A DNA stretch of 64,000 bases from Paenibacillus borealis (GTDB lineage: Bacteria; Bacillota; Bacilli; Paenibacillales; Paenibacillaceae): NCBI RefSeq assembly GCF_000758665.1, contig NZ_CP009285.1, forward strand, positions 7,750,001 to 7,814,000, written 5' to 3'. The translations under genes were made by a program, and so were the position numbers. The notes beneath the pieces are model-generated. The model worked only from the letters and a program-made list of their open reading frames with translations, was not told the DNA's origin and did no database searches. Shown one piece after another: positions 54,699-62,721 of this stretch. The stretch's first letter is position 1; the number at the start of each line of letters is the position of its first letter.

Positions 54699-54913
54699 AA
54701 GTGGAAAAAGGTACCTTAATTTATCGATTTCGTAGAATCGTGTGCAAGCAAGTGGAAAAACAGCATCTAATTCGGGTGATTTCAGCTACTTTGGGTGAAA
54801 TGTAATCATTTAAGTGCTATTTATCCAACTGCTGTATTCGCAGGGTTTATTTGTTCATCAGCAAGTGGAGAAAATCCAACTAATACTGCCTCCTATAGCT
54901 TCAGTAGCGGGTG
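54699..54913. repeat. Degenerate 51-bp repeat units, four copies
   Basis: The marker AAGTGG(A/G) recurs at 54699, 54750, 54812 (as AAGTGC) and 54863. Steps are 51, 62 and 51 bases. Copies share CTAAT or TCCAACT further in but are strongly diverged. No gene is seen between 54630 and 55211 apart from this and the pyrimidine-rich tract. Confidence 0.65.
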
Positions 54914-54954
54914 AGGGCCATACGATTCTTCAACAAGTCATGTCCCCCACCTGT

Positions 54955-55156
54955 GCTCAGGCCCTAGCCTCCGGCTTCGCTCTTCTAGCCCCCCTCCGGC
55001 CCTATCCCTCCAGCTTACTTCCCGCCCTCTTTCCGTCCTTATCCTTCCTGCTTCGTCCTTCCCGCCCTCCTTCAGGTCCTAGCTTTCCAGCCTCACCTTA
55101 CTCCCCTCCCCTTCCAGCCATCCCGCTCCGCAGAAGCTCCCCCTACCCCCCCCCAG
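54955..55156. repeat. Pyrimidine-rich tract
   Basis: About 200 bases with a strong C/T bias on the plus strand, with CTTCC, TCCTTCC and CCCGCCCTC words recurring and a run of C near 55147-55154. It ends beside the potD terminator. An open frame across it encodes only Pro/Ser/Leu low complexity and is not believable as a gene. Confidence 0.6.
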
Positions 55157-55157
55157 C

Positions 55158-55193
55158 AAAAAAACACCCGCATGCGAAACCTCCGCATGCGGG
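55158..55193 (-). terminator. Terminator of the potABCD operon
   Basis: CCCGCATGCG (55167-55176) and CGCATGCGGG (55184-55193) form a perfect 10-bp stem. On the minus strand a run of seven T follows after TG. It lies 18 bases past the potD stop. Confidence 0.9.
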
Positions 55194-55211
55194 CACTCAA
55201 TGACCAACAAC

Positions 55212-56285
55212 CTACTTCTTATTCATCTTAAACTTCAGGAACAGCTCGTTATAATGGGCAAGCATCCGCTTGCCGAGGTTGTCGTAGACCTCCAGCCGGT
55301 CTGTGATCTCGGCGGGCGGGTAGAAGCGCTCGTCGCCGGAGATGTCCTCCGGCAGCAGATCCAGGGCAGGAACGTTCGGCGTAGAGTAGCCGACGTATTC
55401 CGTATTCTGCGCCGCCACATCCGGGCGGAGCATGAAGTTAATGAACTCATGGGCGCCTTCGATATTGGCTGCTCCGCGAGGAATGACCATGTTGTCGAAC
55501 CATATGTTCGAGCCTTCCTCCGGCACAACGTAATCCAGCTTGTCGTTCTCATCCATAATCTCCGAAGCGTCACCGGACCAGACGATTCCGACAGCTGCCT
55601 CTTCGTTCGCCAGCAGCATCTTGATCTCGTCGCCGACGATCGCCTTCACATTCGGCGACAGCCGGTTCAGCTTGGCCAGCGCTTCCTGCAGATGCTCTTC
55701 ATTCCTGTCATTGACGGAATAGTGCAGACTGTTCAGCGCCATGCCCATAACCTCGCGTGCTCCATCGACCAGGAAGATATTATTGTCCAGCCGCTTATCC
55801 CACAACGAATTCCAACTGCTGAAATCGATGCCCTCCGTCATCTCGGGGTTGTAGATGATACCTACCGTCCCCCAGAAATAAGGCACCGAATACAGGTTGC
55901 CGGGATCAAAGGACAGGTCCATGAATTTGGAACCGATATTGGCCAGATTCGGAAGCTTGCTGTGATCCAGCGGCAGCAGCAGGTTTTCTTCGCGCATTTT
56001 GGCAATCGCATAGTCGGAAGGGACCACGACATCGAAGACCGTACCGCCCTGCTCAACCTTGGTCAGCATCGCCTCATTGGAGTCAAAGGTCTGGTAGATC
56101 ACCGTAATGCCGGTCTCCTCCTGGAACTGCTCCAGCAGCTCGGGATCGATGTAATCGCCCCAGTTATAGATCGTCAGCGTATTGCCGCCGGAATAGCCTT
56201 CGGCCGAGTTCAGCCGGGAGGCCAGGAACATCAGCCCGAATGCGACGATCAGAATCGCCAGAAACGTATTTACCAGCTGTTTCAT
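55212..56285 (-). CDS. potD: Spermidine/putrescine-binding protein PotD
   Basis: 357 residues. LTIYNWGDYIDPELLEQFQEETGITVIYQTFDSNEAMLTKVEQGG is the classic PotD/PotF start, and VGIVWSGDASEIM and FDNMVIPRGAANIEGAHEFINF follow. The N-terminus has a hydrophobic helix (about 3-22) but no lipobox Cys, so it is either anchored by the helix or cleaved by signal peptidase I; most Gram-positive binding proteins are lipoproteins. The ATG overlaps the potC stop as ATGA. Confidence 0.93.
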   Translation of the reverse strand: MKQLVNTFLAILIVAFGLMFLASRLNSAEGYSGGNTLTIYNWGDYIDPELLEQFQEETGITVIYQTFDSNEAMLTKVEQGGTVFDVVVPSDYAIAKMREENLLLPLDHSKLPNLANIGSKFMDLSFDPGNLYSVPYFWGTVGIIYNPEMTEGIDFSSWNSLWDKRLDNNIFLVDGAREVMGMALNSLHYSVNDRNEEHLQEALAKLNRLSPNVKAIVGDEIKMLLANEEAAVGIVWSGDASEIMDENDKLDYVVPEEGSNIWFDNMVIPRGAANIEGAHEFINFMLRPDVAAQNTEYVGYSTPNVPALDLLPEDISGDERFYPPAEITDRLEVYDNLGKRMLAHYNELFLKFKMNKK

Positions 56286-57133
56286 CTAGGCACCCCCGCT
56301 TCTGCTACCTGTTCTGCAATATGCATAGCCGGGCGGCTCTTCCGCTGGTTAAGGTAGTAGTAGCCTATTACCAGCAGGATCGTGAAGAGGAAGATCAGTG
56401 TCGACAGTGCGTTAATCGACAATGAGACCCCTTGGCGCGCCCGGGAATAGATCTCAACGGACAGTGTGGAATATCCGTTACCTGTTACGAAGAAGGTTAC
56501 TGCGAAATCATCCAGGGAATAGGTCAGGGCCATGAAGAATCCGCTGAAGATCCCCGGCTTGATGATCGGCAGAATCACCTTCGTCAGCACATCGCGGCGG
56601 GTAGCCCCAAGGTCACGGGCGGCGTCGGTCAGTGTCGGACTCATCTCCTGCAGATGCGGCAGGATCATGATAACGGCAATCGGAATGCTGAATGCCACAT
56701 GCGAGAGCAGAACGGAGGTGAAGCCCAGCTTGATCCCGACAATCGTGAACAGGATCAGGAATGAGGCTCCGATAATTACATCCGGGCTGACAATCAGCAC
56801 ATTATTCAGCGAGAGCAGCGTATTCTTGGCCCGGCGGCTGCGGACATGCTGAATCGCCAGTGCCCCGATGATCGCAATCAGCGTTGCAATCGCCGAGGAC
56901 AGCAACGCAATGACCAGTGTGTTAATCATAATAATCATCAGCCGGGTATCGGCCACGACTTCGCGGTAATAATCCAGCGTGAAGCCCTCGAATTCATGCA
57001 TGGTGCCGCCGCTGTTGAACGAGTAGTACATCAGATAGAAAATCGGCGCGTACAGAACCAGGAAGACCAGCACCAGATATATATTTGCGATCCCGTTTTT
57101 ATTTTTAATTTTGTTTCTATTCTTGCTCTTCAC
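56282..57133 (-). CDS. potC: Polyamine ABC transporter permease PotC
   Basis: 283 residues, about six hydrophobic helices. The cytoplasmic coupling loop reads [29 protein letters not shown], and YSLDDFAVTFFVTGNGYSTLSVEIYS is typical of PotC. The start is GTG at 57133 overlapping the potB stop (GTGA), with AGGAGG 6 bases upstream; a longer frame reads through that site. The N-terminus is very basic ([12 protein letters not shown]). Confidence 0.92.
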   Translation of the reverse strand: MKSKNRNKIKNKNGIANIYLVLVFLVLYAPIFYLMYYSFNSGGTMHEFEGFTLDYYREVVADTRLMIIMINTLVIALLSSAIATLIAIIGALAIQHVRSRRAKNTLLSLNNVLIVSPDVIIGASFLILFTIVGIKLGFTSVLLSHVAFSIPIAVIMILPHLQEMSPTLTDAARDLGATRRDVLTKVILPIIKPGIFSGFFMALTYSLDDFAVTFFVTGNGYSTLSVEIYSRARQGVSLSINALSTLIFLFTILLVIGYYYLNQRKSRPAMHIAEQVAEAGVPR

Positions 57134-57936
57134 GCGCGTCCTCCTTTCCGCGAGCTGCCCGTAAGAATCATGAACAGCGCCATAATGGCGATCAGGAATA
57201 CCGCTACCGTGGAGCCCATGCCCCAATCCTGTGTGACCAGGAAATGCTGCTCAATGGCGGTGCCGAGTGTAATCACCCGGTTGCCGGCAATCAGACGCGT
57301 AATCATAAACAGCGACAGCGCGGGAATGAATACCGCCATGCAGCCAGAGCGGACCCCGGAGATCGTGAGCGGAAATACAACCCGCCGGAATGTCGTCCAG
57401 CCGGAGGCGCCCAAATCACGCGCGGCATCCACCAGCGACAGATTCATCTCATCCAGTGCACTGAAGATCGGCAGTATCATGAATGGAATGAAAATATAGA
57501 CAGATACAAACACAAAGCTGAAGCCTGTGAATAGGATCTGCTGCTCCCCGAGCCCCACCAGATCAAAGAAATTGTTGACCGGGCCGAAGGTGCCGAAGAT
57601 ACCGATGAAGGCATATGTCTTCAGCAGCAGATTGATCCATGTCGGCAGAATAATCAGCAGCAGCCACAGCTGCTTATGCTTCGTACGCGTCAGCAGATAG
57701 GCTGCCGGGTACGCCACCAAGAGTGAGAACAGCGTGATCAGGAAAGCATACCAGAAGGAATTCATCATCATTCTCATATATACCGGTGTGAAGAAATTGA
57801 CGTAGTTATCCAGCGTCAGCTTTCCGTCCAGATCGAACAGGGAATAATAGATAACCAGCAGCACCGGTGCGATGACAAACAGCGCGATCCACAGGTAATA
57901 CGGGATGAGATAATACGACTTGCCCTTACTCTTCAT
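57130..57936 (-). CDS. potB: Polyamine ABC transporter permease PotB
   Basis: 268 residues, about six hydrophobic helices. The coupling loop is [33 protein letters not shown]. The ATG at 57936 has GAGGTGGAG upstream and overlaps the potA stop by 11 bases. Partner of PotC in the channel. Confidence 0.92.
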   Translation of the reverse strand: MKSKGKSYYLIPYYLWIALFVIAPVLLVIYYSLFDLDGKLTLDNYVNFFTPVYMRMMMNSFWYAFLITLFSLLVAYPAAYLLTRTKHKQLWLLLIILPTWINLLLKTYAFIGIFGTFGPVNNFFDLVGLGEQQILFTGFSFVFVSVYIFIPFMILPIFSALDEMNLSLVDAARDLGASGWTTFRRVVFPLTISGVRSGCMAVFIPALSLFMITRLIAGNRVITLGTAIEQHFLVTQDWGMGSTVAVFLIAIMALFMILTGSSRKGGRA

Positions 57937-59050
57937 GGCTCTCCACCTCGCCGTAAGCCTCCAGACGTTTGTCGAACTCTTCCTCCGTTTCACCGAAGCG
58001 CATAACATGGATCGCCTCCGGATCAAAATACAGCCCGATTTCGCTGCCTACCTCCGCCTTGCGGGTGGAATGGACCAGCCATTCGTGGCCGGAACCGTCA
58101 TAACAGCTGATCTCATAATGCACACCGCGGAACAGCTGGGAATCCACGCGCACCTTCAGTTTGCCCGCTTCTACGGTGGCAATCTCCAGATCCTCAGGGC
58201 GGATCACAATTTCCACCGATTCATTCGGTTTCAGACCGGCATCGACACACTCGAAGCGATGGCCGTTAAATTCAACCACATAGTCCTCAATCATTACGCC
58301 CGGCACGATGTTCGACTCGCCGATGAAATCCGCCACGAACCGGTTGATCGGCTCATCGTAGATATCGTTAGGCGTACCGCTCTGCTCAATCTTTCCGCCG
58401 TTCATGACGAAGATCCAGTCTGACATCGCCAGCGCCTCTTCCTGGTCATGGGTAACGAAAATGAAGGTGATGCCCAGCCGCTGCTGCATCTCTCGCAGAA
58501 TATACTGCATCTCCGTGCGCAGCTTAAGGTCCAGTGCCGATAACGGCTCGTCCAGCAGCAGAACCTGCGGCTCGTTGACAATCGCGCGCGCAATCGCGAC
58601 CCGCTGTCTTTGCCCCCCGGACATTTCATTAATGGCCCGCTGGTCATAGCCGACCAGATTGACGAAGCGCAGCGCCTCCTGCACCTTTTGATTAATGACA
58701 TCCTTCTTAAGCTTCTTAATCCGCAGTCCGAAAGCCACATTCTCAAATACGTTCAGGTGCGGAAACAGCGCATAGTCCTGGAATACCGTATTAACCTGCC
58801 GTTCGTTGGCGGGAATGTGGTTGATGATTTTACCGTTCAGATAAATGGAACCTTCAGTCGGCTCGGCGAAGCCGGCGATGAGTCGCAGAATGGTCGTTTT
58901 CCCGCAGCCCGAGGGGCCCAGCAGAGTATAGAATTTACCGCGTTCAATTTCGAAGCTCACGCCTTTGAGTACAGCCTCTTCGTCGTCATATTGCTTGATA
59001 ACCTGATCAAATGAAATAATAGTGCCTTCCGGGGTAGCTATAGCTAACAA
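57926..59050 (-). CDS. potA: Polyamine ABC transporter ATPase PotA
   Basis: 374 residues at most. Walker [10 protein letters not shown], signature [14 protein letters not shown], Walker [14 protein letters not shown] and the C-terminal TOBE domain ([26 protein letters not shown]). The start is odd. The only GGGAGG (59051-59056) touches an in-frame TTG at 59050 with no spacer, and no ATG or GTG follows before the conserved [19 protein letters not shown] rare ATA codon at 59039-59041 is at the ideal distance. The 3' end overlaps potB by 11 bases. Confidence 0.92.
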   Translation of the reverse strand: MLAIATPEGTIISFDQVIKQYDDEEAVLKGVSFEIERGKFYTLLGPSGCGKTTILRLIAGFAEPTEGSIYLNGKIINHIPANERQVNTVFQDYALFPHLNVFENVAFGLRIKKLKKDVINQKVQEALRFVNLVGYDQRAINEMSGGQRQRVAIARAIVNEPQVLLLDEPLSALDLKLRTEMQYILREMQQRLGITFIFVTHDQEEALAMSDWIFVMNGGKIEQSGTPNDIYDEPINRFVADFIGESNIVPGVMIEDYVVEFNGHRFECVDAGLKPNESVEIVIRPEDLEIATVEAGKLKVRVDSQLFRGVHYEISCYDGSGHEWLVHSTRKAEVGSEIGLYFDPEAIHVMRFGETEEEFDKRLEAYGEVESHEE

Positions 59051-59344
59051 CCTCCCTTACCTTATGTAGTACAACCTATTTTACCCGCTTCTTGCGGGAG
59101 ACAATCCATAAGCAGCATGCCCAGCGCGGATAAGCGACAATTCCTCCCCTGGTTCGACAGACTTCAATATATATAGCATAAAGGAATCATTCGATATATG
59201 CGATAGCTTACAATGTTAAATCCAGCACATAAACTTAACAAGTTCGTAAAAAATGGACCCGGCGGGGCCTGTTTTGAGGTGCTATAATGAAAACGGCTGA
59301 AAAACATAAAATTTTTCTTACATTTGCGAAAGAAGATGACTACC

Positions 59345-60445
59345 ATGAACGAGGGGTTACAAGACCGCCTTGAGAAGTTCGGATTATCCCTTTATATGAT
59401 ACGTGTTACCCTTGCTGCATCACTATCCTGGCTCGCGGTACACAGCCTGTATGGCGACCGTTATCTGTACTTTGCGCCGCTTGCGGCGATTCTTATCACC
59501 CAGAGCAGTGTCAAAGCCTCCCTTGAAAAAGGGGCATACCGGCTGCTCGGTATTGTGCTAGGCGGAATCGCCAGCCTGGTCGTGGGCCGCTTCTTCGATG
59601 TTGGTGCGCTCTCGATCCTGCTGATGCTGCTGCTCGGCATAGGCGTAGCCACCGCCTGCCGGATTAATATCCAGGCCGTTTCACAGGTTGGCGTCACTTC
59701 CGTTCTGGCGCTCACCTTCTATCATGATGGGTACATCGTCTGGAGAGTCGCCGAGACCCTGATCGGCGTGCTGATTGCCTTAATCATAAATATGATTATC
59801 GTTCCGCCCAAGAGCTTCGTCAAGGTCAAGGACTTGGCACTGAAGGGCAGCCTGACACTGTCTGATGCCTTAACCGGTCTAACTTCCGGGGGACGGGATG
59901 CCGCACAGGCGCTGACCGCACTTAAGCTTTCCGGTGAACTGCTGGGCAAGAGTACGCAGCTGCAGAAGGAGCTGCACTTCACGCTCTCCCATTACCAGTG
60001 CCGCAAAGAGCTCGGTACGCTGTCACAGGCAACCTCCCATCTTAGCAGGGTGCATTCCTACGTCAAAGGCATTGCCGAGGAGATCTCTCTGCTGCCCGCC
60101 CATTATGCCGCAGCCGACTGGATGACAGAGGTGGTAACGGCAACGGCAGACTGCATTGCCTTATACGGCACCCGGACGCTGTCGGATGCGGAATGCGGAC
60201 GTTCGCTCCCCGAGAGCCTGCGCCGCGCCCGTGATGTGCAGCTGGCCTGGTTCTCTGAGCTGCAGGGCCAATGCCCGCTCGCCGCATTCCGTGATCTTGG
60301 CGCGGTGTTCTCGCATCTGAACCGGATTCTTGAAGAGATCGAACGTGCCGATTATGCGGCAATCTCCGCCGCAGCTCAGCCGGCCAAGGCTACACCGGCG
60401 CGCGCTATACGCTTCATACAAAAAGGACTCTCCCACAAGCTATAA
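59345..60445 (+). CDS. Aromatic acid exporter family (FUSC-like) membrane protein
   Basis: 366 residues. The N-terminal half has about six helices of the aromatic-acid-exporter family 1 type (MIRVTLAASLSWLAVHSLYGDRYLYFAPLAAILITQSSVKASLEKGAYRLLGIVLG). The C-terminal half is soluble and helical. The substrate is unknown; the name rests on the family. The ATG at 59345 is preferred over 59336 and an upstream TTG; the ribosome site (AGAAGATG) is weak. It is divergent from potA. Confidence 0.85.
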   Translation: MNEGLQDRLEKFGLSLYMIRVTLAASLSWLAVHSLYGDRYLYFAPLAAILITQSSVKASLEKGAYRLLGIVLGGIASLVVGRFFDVGALSILLMLLLGIGVATACRINIQAVSQVGVTSVLALTFYHDGYIVWRVAETLIGVLIALIINMIIVPPKSFVKVKDLALKGSLTLSDALTGLTSGGRDAAQALTALKLSGELLGKSTQLQKELHFTLSHYQCRKELGTLSQATSHLSRVHSYVKGIAEEISLLPAHYAAADWMTEVVTATADCIALYGTRTLSDAECGRSLPESLRRARDVQLAWFSELQGQCPLAAFRDLGAVFSHLNRILEEIERADYAAISAAAQPAKATPARAIRFIQKGLSHKL

Positions 60446-60468
60446 GCTGGGGAGCGTCCTTTTTTTTG
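60421..60468 (+). terminator. Terminator overlapping the end of the exporter gene
   Basis: AAAAGGACTCTCCC and GGGGAGCGTCCTTTT enclose an AGCTATAAGCT loop, followed by a T-run. The left arm lies inside the last codons. Confidence 0.88.
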
Positions 60469-60567
60469 GGTGGGGGCTAGTACAACATCAGAACTAAAGA
60501 AGTGATCCATTCAACAATTCATCAATTATGTGAAGTTCAGTTCTAAGTGAACGTTCAGTGATAGTTC

Positions 60568-60755
60568 TATTCTGTACAATTAAAAACAGCAAAAAGGATG
60601 GCTTTCCTCTAATAACTGTATTCTGTACAACTAAATTTGCCCTAATGAGTGAAACCCAATCTATATAGAGCAGTTTAGTTGTACGAAATACAACTAAATG
60701 GAGGATCAGTCGTAATTCAGAGGATTTAGTTGTACAAAGTGCAATTAAGCATACC
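60568..60755. repeat. Third 51-bp-period repeat locus, four copies
   Basis: The marker TACAACTAAAT (variants TACAATTAAAA, TGCAATTAAGC) recurs at 60575, 60626, 60689 and 60740, steps 51, 63 and 51. The first two are preceded by TATTCTG. The third and fourth each sit inside a TTTAGTTGTAC inverted copy. No gene is seen in 60469-60942 otherwise. Confidence 0.75.
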
Positions 60756-60942
60756 GCTTACCGCATACCGCATGCACCGCAATCGGGGCACTGCGTAATT
60801 ATTATAGCTTGCCTTCTTCCGGAATATCCAAAAACCCCCATGAGCAGCCTGGAATCTACACCGCTTATCAGGCATATCAAATCGCCCCGCAAGCAATACT
60901 TCTGCTTGCGGGGCGTTCGCGCGCTCCAACAGGAACCATCTT

Positions 60943-62715
60943 TCAATTCACAGGAAGATATCTCCAGCCCCCGTACGCCGTAATGTTCTCGGCTCCGGCG
61001 GCGGCATAGCCTTCGCAGATGAAGCCGGTCACTTCCCGGCCGTCTTCGAGCACCACCCGCCCCAGGCCCAGCGGAGCGGGTATGAGCGACGCGAATGCGC
61101 CCAGCGATGCCGCCGGCATCCGCCACAGCTCCAGCTCGACAGAGCCTCCGCCTGCCGCTTGTCTGAGCAAGCCGGGCTTCGGCGGCACCGTCTGGAGCTT
61201 GACCAGCTCATAGCACGGGGCCGTCCGCGCCTCCTGCCAGAACCGGGCGCCATGCTCCAGCATCTGCTTCTCCAGCGGGAAGCCGCGCATATGAAGACCG
61301 CAGACAGCCAGTGTCATCATACCGGGAGATGCCGCCTCGTCAGCAGCACCTTCCGGCGGACCGCTCTCTCCAAGAAGCTCTGCGCCCGCTCCGGCCAGCA
61401 GATGCTCGCTGTCCGCCAGCGCGAACATCGTGATGCCGAACGGCAGGCCCTCCGCCGCATCCCCGGCAGGAACCGCCACGGCTGACAGATCAAGCAGGTT
61501 GCAGTGGTTGGTATAGCGCCCCATATCGGAGTTGGCCCCTACCGGATTACCAGCAACCTGCTCCCGGGTCCAGGTTCCGCCGCAGGTCGGGAGCACCAGC
61601 ACGGCATCCTTCAGCAGCAGCTCCGCTTCCCGCTTATAACGCTGCAGCAAGTGCATGGCCTGGAACAGGCTCGCGGCCGTATGGCGCCCGGCCGCCCCGG
61701 AAGACAAGATGGACTCCGTAACCGGCAGCACAGCTTCACGGTGATTCTCCACGAACTCACCCAGACCGGCCCAGCGCTCGGCTACCCAGGGACCCTCGTA
61801 CAAGATAGCTGCCGCTTTGGAGAACAGCGTACAGTCCACCCGTTCAACCGGCAGCCCCAATGCCTGCACGGCTGCTTCGGCCCGCCCCCAGGCCTCCCGG
61901 TATTCTCCGGCATGGGGGCCATAGAACTCTGGCGGGGCTTCCGGAAGCAGCAGCTTCGCCGGAAGAGCGGCGGGCCCCAGCTTCACGGAACGCGACCAGG
62001 GGTCAGCTTCATCGAAGCCGCGCGCGGCGCGGTCCACCGCGAGGGCATCCTCCAGATTGTGCGCGAACACGGTGACGCAGTCCAGGCTGGCACAAGCGGG
62101 CACTACCCCGCGCACCGGCCAGGCGCCCAGGCTGGGCTTATAGCCGACCAGCCCGTTCAGCGCGGCAGGCACGCGGCCCGAGCCGGCGGTATCGGTGCCC
62201 AGGCTGAACACGGCCTGGCCGCGGGCGACGGCCACGGCTGATCCGGCGCTGGAGCCGCCGCTGATGTATTCCGGGCGCAGGGCGTTATGCGTCTCGCCAT
62301 AAGGGCTGCGCACACCGACGAGACCGGTGGCGAACTGGTCCAGGTTGCTTTTGCCGACAGGGATCGCACCCGCAGCGACCAGCCTCGCGACTACCGCCGC
62401 ATCGTGATCCGGCTGATAGGCGAATTCAGGACAAGCCGCCGTTGTAGGCAGCCCCTTCACATCGATGTTATCCTTCACCGCGAACGGGATTCCCCACAGC
62501 GGATGGCTCTGCGGGTCCATCCCTCTGAGCCTCTCAAGAAAGGGAAGGATATGCGCCTCGGCGGGCGGCTTAATCCAGATGTTCATTCCCTTGTCGCGTG
62601 CAGCGCGGCGGATGATCTCCCGGACCACCTCCTCCGGGTCCAGCGCACCGCTCAAATATTGCCCGCGCAGCCAGCCTGCGGTCAGCCTGGCGGGAAATTC
62701 AGTTGTTGCCGTCAT
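60943..62715 (-). CDS. atzF: Allophanate hydrolase (amidase signature family)
   Basis: 590 residues. The Ser-Ser-Lys amidase triad is visible: Lys81 in FAVKDNIDV, the cis-Ser in SGGSSAGSA and the nucleophile Ser179 in GTDTAGSGRVPA. A C-terminal domain of about 150 residues (from about 440, with CYELVKLQTVPPKPGL) is typical of allophanate hydrolases and absent from simple amidases. It splits allophanate to ammonia and carbon dioxide. Urea carboxylase is not in the window. The ATG lies six bases after the PucR stop, with its AAGGAGATG site inside that stop, so the two are coupled. Confidence 0.9.
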   Translation of the reverse strand: MTATTEFPARLTAGWLRGQYLSGALDPEEVVREIIRRAARDKGMNIWIKPPAEAHILPFLERLRGMDPQSHPLWGIPFAVKDNIDVKGLPTTAACPEFAYQPDHDAAVVARLVAAGAIPVGKSNLDQFATGLVGVRSPYGETHNALRPEYISGGSSAGSAVAVARGQAVFSLGTDTAGSGRVPAALNGLVGYKPSLGAWPVRGVVPACASLDCVTVFAHNLEDALAVDRAARGFDEADPWSRSVKLGPAALPAKLLLPEAPPEFYGPHAGEYREAWGRAEAAVQALGLPVERVDCTLFSKAAAILYEGPWVAERWAGLGEFVENHREAVLPVTESILSSGAAGRHTAASLFQAMHLLQRYKREAELLLKDAVLVLPTCGGTWTREQVAGNPVGANSDMGRYTNHCNLLDLSAVAVPAGDAAEGLPFGITMFALADSEHLLAGAGAELLGESGPPEGAADEAASPGMMTLAVCGLHMRGFPLEKQMLEHGARFWQEARTAPCYELVKLQTVPPKPGLLRQAAGGGSVELELWRMPAASLGAFASLIPAPLGLGRVVLEDGREVTGFICEGYAAAGAENITAYGGWRYLPVN

Positions 62716-62721
62716 GATGCT

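Noticed and set aside
54814..55203. Possible 129-residue Pro/Ser-rich protein
   Set aside because: It is a by-product of the pyrimidine-rich tract: low complexity, no ribosome site, no family.
55200..56357. Long plus-strand open frame of 385 codons
   Set aside because: It is antisense to potD, which has clear family motifs, signals and operon overlap.
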